Under the pieces are notes generated by a model. It saw only the letters and a program-made list of their open reading frames with translations. It made no database searches and was not told where the DNA came from. A stretch of DNA of 26,005 nucleotides. Origin: Bacillota bacterium. GTDB lineage: Bacteria > Bacillota > Clostridia > Oscillospirales > Ruminococcaceae. Positions 22,500 to 26,005 of this stretch are shown piece by piece; the stretch's first letter is position 1; the number at the start of each line of letters is the position of its first letter. The translations under genes and the position numbers were made by a program. The DNA is taken from positions 1 to 26,005 of the forward strand of contig JAEZQD010000022.1 of assembly GCA_023413185.1 (NCBI GenBank), given 5' to 3'.

Positions 22500-23042
22500 T
22501 TACCCCTTCGGGAACAGAGGCAGCTCCTCAAGAAACTGGATATCGGTGCGCTTTGCGGCGTCGCCCTCGGCGAGCACCGCCATACGACCCGCCACCTTGC
22601 CGCCCGCCTGCTCCACTAAGCTTTCGAGCGCCGCAAGGCTTTCGCCGGTGCTGATGACGTCGTCTACAATCAGGACGCGTTTGTCCTTAATGCATGCGAT
22701 GTCGGTGCTGTCGATGTAAAGCTCCTGAATGCGGGCGGTGGTTATCGACTTAACCTGCACACGGATGGGTCTAGACATATACAGCTTTGCCGACTTTCTT
22801 GCAAGCAGGTACTGTTTGTTCGACTGTCTGCTCATCTCGTACGCAAGGGGGATGCCCTTGGACTCCGCTGTGATGATAACGTCGTGCTCGGGCGCAATCC
22901 GAATCAGATCCCTTGCGCAGGCGATGGTCAGCTCCACATCCGAGAACATCACGAACGCCGCGATGTCCAGATGCTCGTTCACGGGGCACAGGGGCAGCTC
23001 ACGCGTCAGCCCTGCAACCTGCAGGGTATAATAGTTGCTCAT
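22500..23042 (-). CDS. Purine-type phosphoribosyltransferase
   Basis: A cytoplasmic type I phosphoribosyltransferase of 180 residues, resembling clostridial adenine phosphoribosyltransferase-like proteins. The PRPP-binding signature is VLIVDDVISTGES at 123-135, with the acidic pair D127-D128. TAESKGIPL (58-66) and LARKSAKLYMS (80-90) are further family segments. A role in purine salvage is likely, but a regulatory role (as in PurR or PyrR) cannot be ruled out. I chose ATG 23042. An in-frame TTG at 23054 exists, but GGAAGG would then be only 2 nt away, while it is 12 nt from the ATG. The gene follows the HIT gene across a gap containing strong hairpins. Confidence 0.88.
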   Translation of the reverse strand: MSNYYTLQVAGLTRELPLCPVNEHLDIAAFVMFSDVELTIACARDLIRIAPEHDVIITAESKGIPLAYEMSRQSNKQYLLARKSAKLYMSRPIRVQVKSITTARIQELYIDSTDIACIKDKRVLIVDDVISTGESLAALESLVEQAGGKVAGRMAVLAEGDAAKRTDIQFLEELPLFPKG

Positions 23043-23062
23043 AAAAGATACCAAGTCCTTCC

Positions 23063-23127
23063 GGTCTTGCCGACGCAGGGCGCAAGACCTATTGTAAAAT
23101 AGCAGTTAAGCCATGCAGCCCTGCGTC
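23063..23127 (-). promoter_or_regulatory. Paired competing hairpins in the HIT-phosphoribosyltransferase gap
   Basis: Hairpin one pairs GGTCTTGC (23063-23070) with GCAAGACC (23082-23089), right before the ribosome binding site of the phosphoribosyltransferase gene. Its loop contains GACGCAGGGC (23072-23081), which is the exact complement of GCCCTGCGTC at 23118-23127 over the HIT stop codon. The two pairings could compete or form a pseudoknot. No T-run follows, so a terminator is unlikely; translational control or RNA processing is possible. Confidence 0.4.
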
Positions 23128-23464
23128 AGCCGGGAGGCCACGCAAGCGCGCGCCCGCCTAAGATGTGAAAATGGAGGTGCGGTACGCTCTGGCCGCCGTC
23201 AGTGCCGACATTGGTCACCACACGGTAGCCGTTTTGCAGCTCCAGGGTCTTTGCGACCGACGCAATCACCTCAAAAACATGCGCGACAATGCCGCTGTTT
23301 TGGGCGGTTAATTCGTCCGCAGAGGCGATGTGCTGCTTGGGGATGACGAGAAAATGCACCGGCGCCTTGGGGTCGATGTCGTAAAACGCAAGCACCTGCT
23401 CATCCTCGTACAGCTTGTTTGACGGAATTTCGCCCGCCGCAATCCTGCAAAAAATGCAATCCAT
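23126..23464 (-). CDS. HIT family nucleotide-binding protein (HINT/PKCI type)
   Basis: A small cytoplasmic histidine-triad hydrolase of 112 residues, the usual length. HINT proteins split AMP from phosphoramidates such as aminoacyl-adenylate derivatives, which suits a place beside alaS. The triad is HLHFHIL (H96, H98, H100), where H98 is the expected nucleophile. C3, C6, H45 and H96 fit the zinc site seen in many bacterial members. It begins MDCIFCRIAAGEIPS as typical. ATG 23464 has AAGGGAG 10 nt upstream and lies 36 nt after the alaS stop. Probably co-transcribed with alaS. Confidence 0.95.
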   Translation of the reverse strand: MDCIFCRIAAGEIPSNKLYEDEQVLAFYDIDPKAPVHFLVIPKQHIASADELTAQNSGIVAHVFEVIASVAKTLELQNGYRVVTNVGTDGGQSVPHLHFHILGGRALAWPPG

Positions 23465-23500
23465 AGCGTCTACACTCCCTTATAATTTTGATAGTAAAAG

Positions 23501-26005
23501 CTACTCCCCAAGCGCGTTTTTCAAAATGTCCGCCGCTGCGCTCAGCGCGTCGGAAAGCTTTGCGTTGTCCTTTACGCCTGCCATCGCGCTGTCGGGGCGT
23601 CCGCCGCCCGAGCCGCCCGCTATGGCTGCAATCTCCTTGATTAGCTTGCCTGCGTTTAGCCCCTTTTGCACAGCCTCGCTGCCCAGTGCAACCATCAGGC
23701 TGCCCTTGCCATCAATCACATTGGCGATAACGGCAACGGTGTTTGCGTCTTTTTCCTTTATTTTATCACACAACGCGCGCAGAGTGTCAACCTTTGTGTC
23801 GGTAAGCTCGGCGGTAATCAGGTTTACGCCGCAGATGTTGCAGGCGTTTTTAGCAATGCCCTCGAGCTGTGTGCCCGCAAGCCGTGCGCCCATGGCTTCG
23901 AGCTCCTTATCCTTTTCGCGCAGCTCACTCATAACCGACGACGCGCGGGTGACAAGCTCAGACACCGACGCCGCCTTTAGGTTTGTGGCAACCGCATTTA
24001 GCGTGCCGTTTAGCTCGTCAAACAGCGCAAGCACGCCGTCGCCCGTTGTGCCCTCGATGCGGCGCACGCCGGCGGCTACCGACGCCTCGGAGATAATCTT
24101 AAACAACCCAAGCTTTGCGGTGTTGTCCACATGGGTTCCCCCGCAGAACTCGGTGGAGAAGCCCTCTGCCTCCACAACGCGCACGCGGTCGCCGTACTTT
24201 TCGCCAAACAGCGCGGTAGCGCCGCGTTGCTTTGCCTGGTCCAGCGCCATCTCCTCGGTGAGCACGGGCAGTGCCTCGAGTATCTTTTCGTTTACCAGAC
24301 GCTCGGTGGCGGCAATCTCCTCGGCGGTCATCGCGCCGAAGTGCGAAAAGTCAAACCGCACGCGGTCGGGGGTAACCAGCGAGCCCGCCTGATGCACATG
24401 GTCGCCCAGCACACTGCGCAGCGCCGCCTGTAACAGGTGGGCGGAGGTGTGGTTGCGCATGATGCTGCGGCGGCGCAGCACGTCAATCTCGGCGGTGACG
24501 GCGTCGTCGGTAGAAAACGCGCCCTGCTCTACCACGGCAGAGTGCAGGTACTGCCCCGCGGCGGTTTTTTTGCAGCCGTTTACCGCAAGACGTGCACCGT
24601 CTTTGCAGATTACGCCCGTGTCCGCCACCTGTCCGCCGCTTTCGGCGTAGAACGGGGATATATCGAGCACCACAAGTACCTCGTCGCCCTTATCGGCGCT
24701 GCCCGCAAGCTCGTTGTTCTTTACAATGGCAAGAATGGTTGCCTTTGCCGTATCGTGGGTATAGCCCACAAACACCGTCTCGGGCAGGGTAAGCTCGCCC
24801 AGCGCGTCACTTTCCCACGCAACGCCGCCCGACTTTTTGCGATCCTCTCGGGCGCGCTGCTTTTGCTCGTTCATCAGACGCTCAAACGCCGCTTCGTCAA
24901 CCGTCAGCCCATTCTCCTCCACAATCTCGCGGGTGAGGTCGATCGGAAAGCCGAAGGTGTCGTACAGGCGAAACGCCTCGGCGCCATCAAACACGGTACC
25001 GCCGTTTTTAACCGCCGCCTGCACCAGCTCGCCCAAAAGCTCCATACCCTGGTCGATGGTGCGTGCAAAGCGCTCCTCCTCCACACGGATGTGCTTTTTA
25101 ATATAGTCCGCCTTCTCCGCAAGCTCGGGGTAGGCGCTCTTGTTTTCGTTTATTACGGTGTCGCATACCGTGTACAGGAACGGCTCGGTGATGCCGATGA
25201 GCCTGCCGTGACGCGCGGCGCGGCGCAGAAGGCGGCGCAGTACATAGCCGCGTCCCTCGTTGGAGGGGATTACGCCGTCACCCACCATAAAGGTTGTGCT
25301 GCGGATGTGGTCGGTAATCACGCGCAGCGACACATCGGTTTTGGTGTTTTCGCCGTAGCGCACGTGGGCGATGTCGCTGACGTGCTTCATGATGTTCTGA
25401 ACGGTGTCAACCTCAAACAGGTTGTCTACCCCCTGCAGCACGCAGGCAAGGCGCTCCAGCCCCATGCCGGTGTCGATATTGGGGTGCTCAAGGGGGGTGT
25501 AGGTTCCCTTGCCGTCGCTGTCGAACTGGGTAAACACCAGGTTCCAAACTTCAACGAAGCGGTCGCAGTCGCAGCCCACCGCACAGTTGGGGCTGCCGCA
25601 GCCCTTTTCGGGTCCGCGGTCAAAGTAGATCTCCGAGCAGGGGCCGCAGGGGCCGGTGCCGTGCTCCCAGAAGTTATCCGCCTTGCCAAGGCGCACCATA
25701 TGGCTTTCGGGAACGCCGATGCCCTTGGTCCAGATGTCAAACGCCTCGTCGTCCTCCTCATAAACCGAGCAGTACAGCTTTTCGGCGGGAATCTCCAAAA
25801 CCTTGGTGAAAAACTCCCACGCCCAAGCGGTTGCCTCGTTTTTAAAGTAATCGCCGAACGAAAAGTTGCCCAGCATCTCAAAATAGGTGCCGTGGCGCGC
25901 CGTCTTGCCCACACGCTCGATATCGGGGGTGCGGATGCACTTTTGGCAGGTGGTCACGCGCTTGTTGGGCGGTGTCTCCTGCCCCAAAAAGTACTTTTTA
26001 AGCGG
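23501..26005 (-). CDS. alaS: Alanine--tRNA ligase (5' end beyond the window)
   Basis: This synthetase charges tRNA-Ala and edits Ser/Gly-tRNA-Ala. 834 residues are visible, reading in from the right edge as PLKKYFLGQETPPNKRVTTCQ, so roughly the first 45-50 residues are missing. Present are the rest of the class II core (KCIRTPDIERVG, GTGPCGPCSEI, NIDTGMGLERLACVLQG), the editing domain with HTSAHLLQAAL and CGGTHV, and the C-terminal DHHA1/C-Ala part with GGGRPDSAMAG. The stop at 23501 lies 36 nt before the HIT gene. It is the first visible gene of the minus-strand run. The frame is intact throughout. Confidence 0.97.
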   Translation of the reverse strand, partial: PLKKYFLGQETPPNKRVTTCQKCIRTPDIERVGKTARHGTYFEMLGNFSFGDYFKNEATAWAWEFFTKVLEIPAEKLYCSVYEEDDEAFDIWTKGIGVPESHMVRLGKADNFWEHGTGPCGPCSEIYFDRGPEKGCGSPNCAVGCDCDRFVEVWNLVFTQFDSDGKGTYTPLEHPNIDTGMGLERLACVLQGVDNLFEVDTVQNIMKHVSDIAHVRYGENTKTDVSLRVITDHIRSTTFMVGDGVIPSNEGRGYVLRRLLRRAARHGRLIGITEPFLYTVCDTVINENKSAYPELAEKADYIKKHIRVEEERFARTIDQGMELLGELVQAAVKNGGTVFDGAEAFRLYDTFGFPIDLTREIVEENGLTVDEAAFERLMNEQKQRAREDRKKSGGVAWESDALGELTLPETVFVGYTHDTAKATILAIVKNNELAGSADKGDEVLVVLDISPFYAESGGQVADTGVICKDGARLAVNGCKKTAAGQYLHSAVVEQGAFSTDDAVTAEIDVLRRRSIMRNHTSAHLLQAALRSVLGDHVHQAGSLVTPDRVRFDFSHFGAMTAEEIAATERLVNEKILEALPVLTEEMALDQAKQRGATALFGEKYGDRVRVVEAEGFSTEFCGGTHVDNTAKLGLFKIISEASVAAGVRRIEGTTGDGVLALFDELNGTLNAVATNLKAASVSELVTRASSVMSELREKDKELEAMGARLAGTQLEGIAKNACNICGVNLITAELTDTKVDTLRALCDKIKEKDANTVAVIANVIDGKGSLMVALGSEAVQKGLNAGKLIKEIAAIAGGSGGGRPDSAMAGVKDNAKLSDALSAAADILKNALGE

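Overview
The window looks like chromosome from a GC-rich Gram-positive of the class Clostridia. I infer an Oscillospirales/Ruminococcaceae-like lineage, but no 16S or other definitive marker is present. The support is RNase Y next to a YmdB-like start, a T-box in front of thrS, RNase M5 (rnmV) next to holA and comEC, sigma-A-type promoters with TTGACA/TATAAT boxes, and strong AGGAGG ribosome binding sites. Nearly all genes are GC-rich housekeeping genes. The exception is one strongly AT-rich gene at about 4.86-6.60 kb.

Layout, left to right. (1) 1-1943: the first codons of a YmdB-like phosphoesterase, then RNase Y (rny) with its own terminator and promoter, both on the minus strand. (2) 1944-4412: a threonine-type T-box leader and thrS, plus strand, each end marked by a terminator. 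(3) 4497-4705: a single tRNA-Lys(UUU) transcription unit with a consensus promoter and a terminator. (4) 4706-6750: an AT-rich insert carrying a single-chain GmrSD-type (DUF262 + DUF1524) presumptive type IV restriction/defence protein, followed by a possible gene remnant. (5) 6751-8752: a HAD phosphatase (plus) and a PfkB-family 1-phosphofructokinase-like kinase (minus) converge on a highly structured intergenic stretch. That stretch holds a terminator, a three-way-junction fold, and a 14-bp inverted repeat enclosing three abutting hairpins. (6) 8918-12259: a PF06541 membrane protein and a RecB-like nuclease/XPD-type Fe-S helicase fusion. (7) 12260-13326: a nitroreductase gene on the minus strand. 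(8) 13331-18334: a minus-strand cluster MBOAT acyltransferase - DHHW/AlgX-like protein - GH36 alpha-galactosidase. (9) 18427-26005: a minus-strand run alaS (5' end cut by the window edge) - HIT protein - phosphoribosyltransferase - comEC - holA - rnmV, the last three overlapping.

How the parts relate. The informational genes (rny, thrS, tRNA-Lys, alaS, holA, rnmV) form the conserved backbone. The MBOAT/DHHW pair looks like an O-acetylation module for an exported or cell-surface polymer, and it appears to be co-transcribed with an alpha-galactosidase. Two genes 3.4 kb apart, the nuclease-helicase and the nitroreductase, each carry a LexA-like dyad just downstream of the -10 box. This suggests, by inference only, DNA-damage control of both.

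The best candidates for something undescribed are the nested palindromic element at 7740-7822 with its neighbour at 7676-7732, the LexA-like sites, the hairpin pair between the HIT and phosphoribosyltransferase genes, and the solitary AT-rich GmrSD gene beside tRNA-Lys. I see no CRISPR array, rRNA, complete insertion sequence or prophage.
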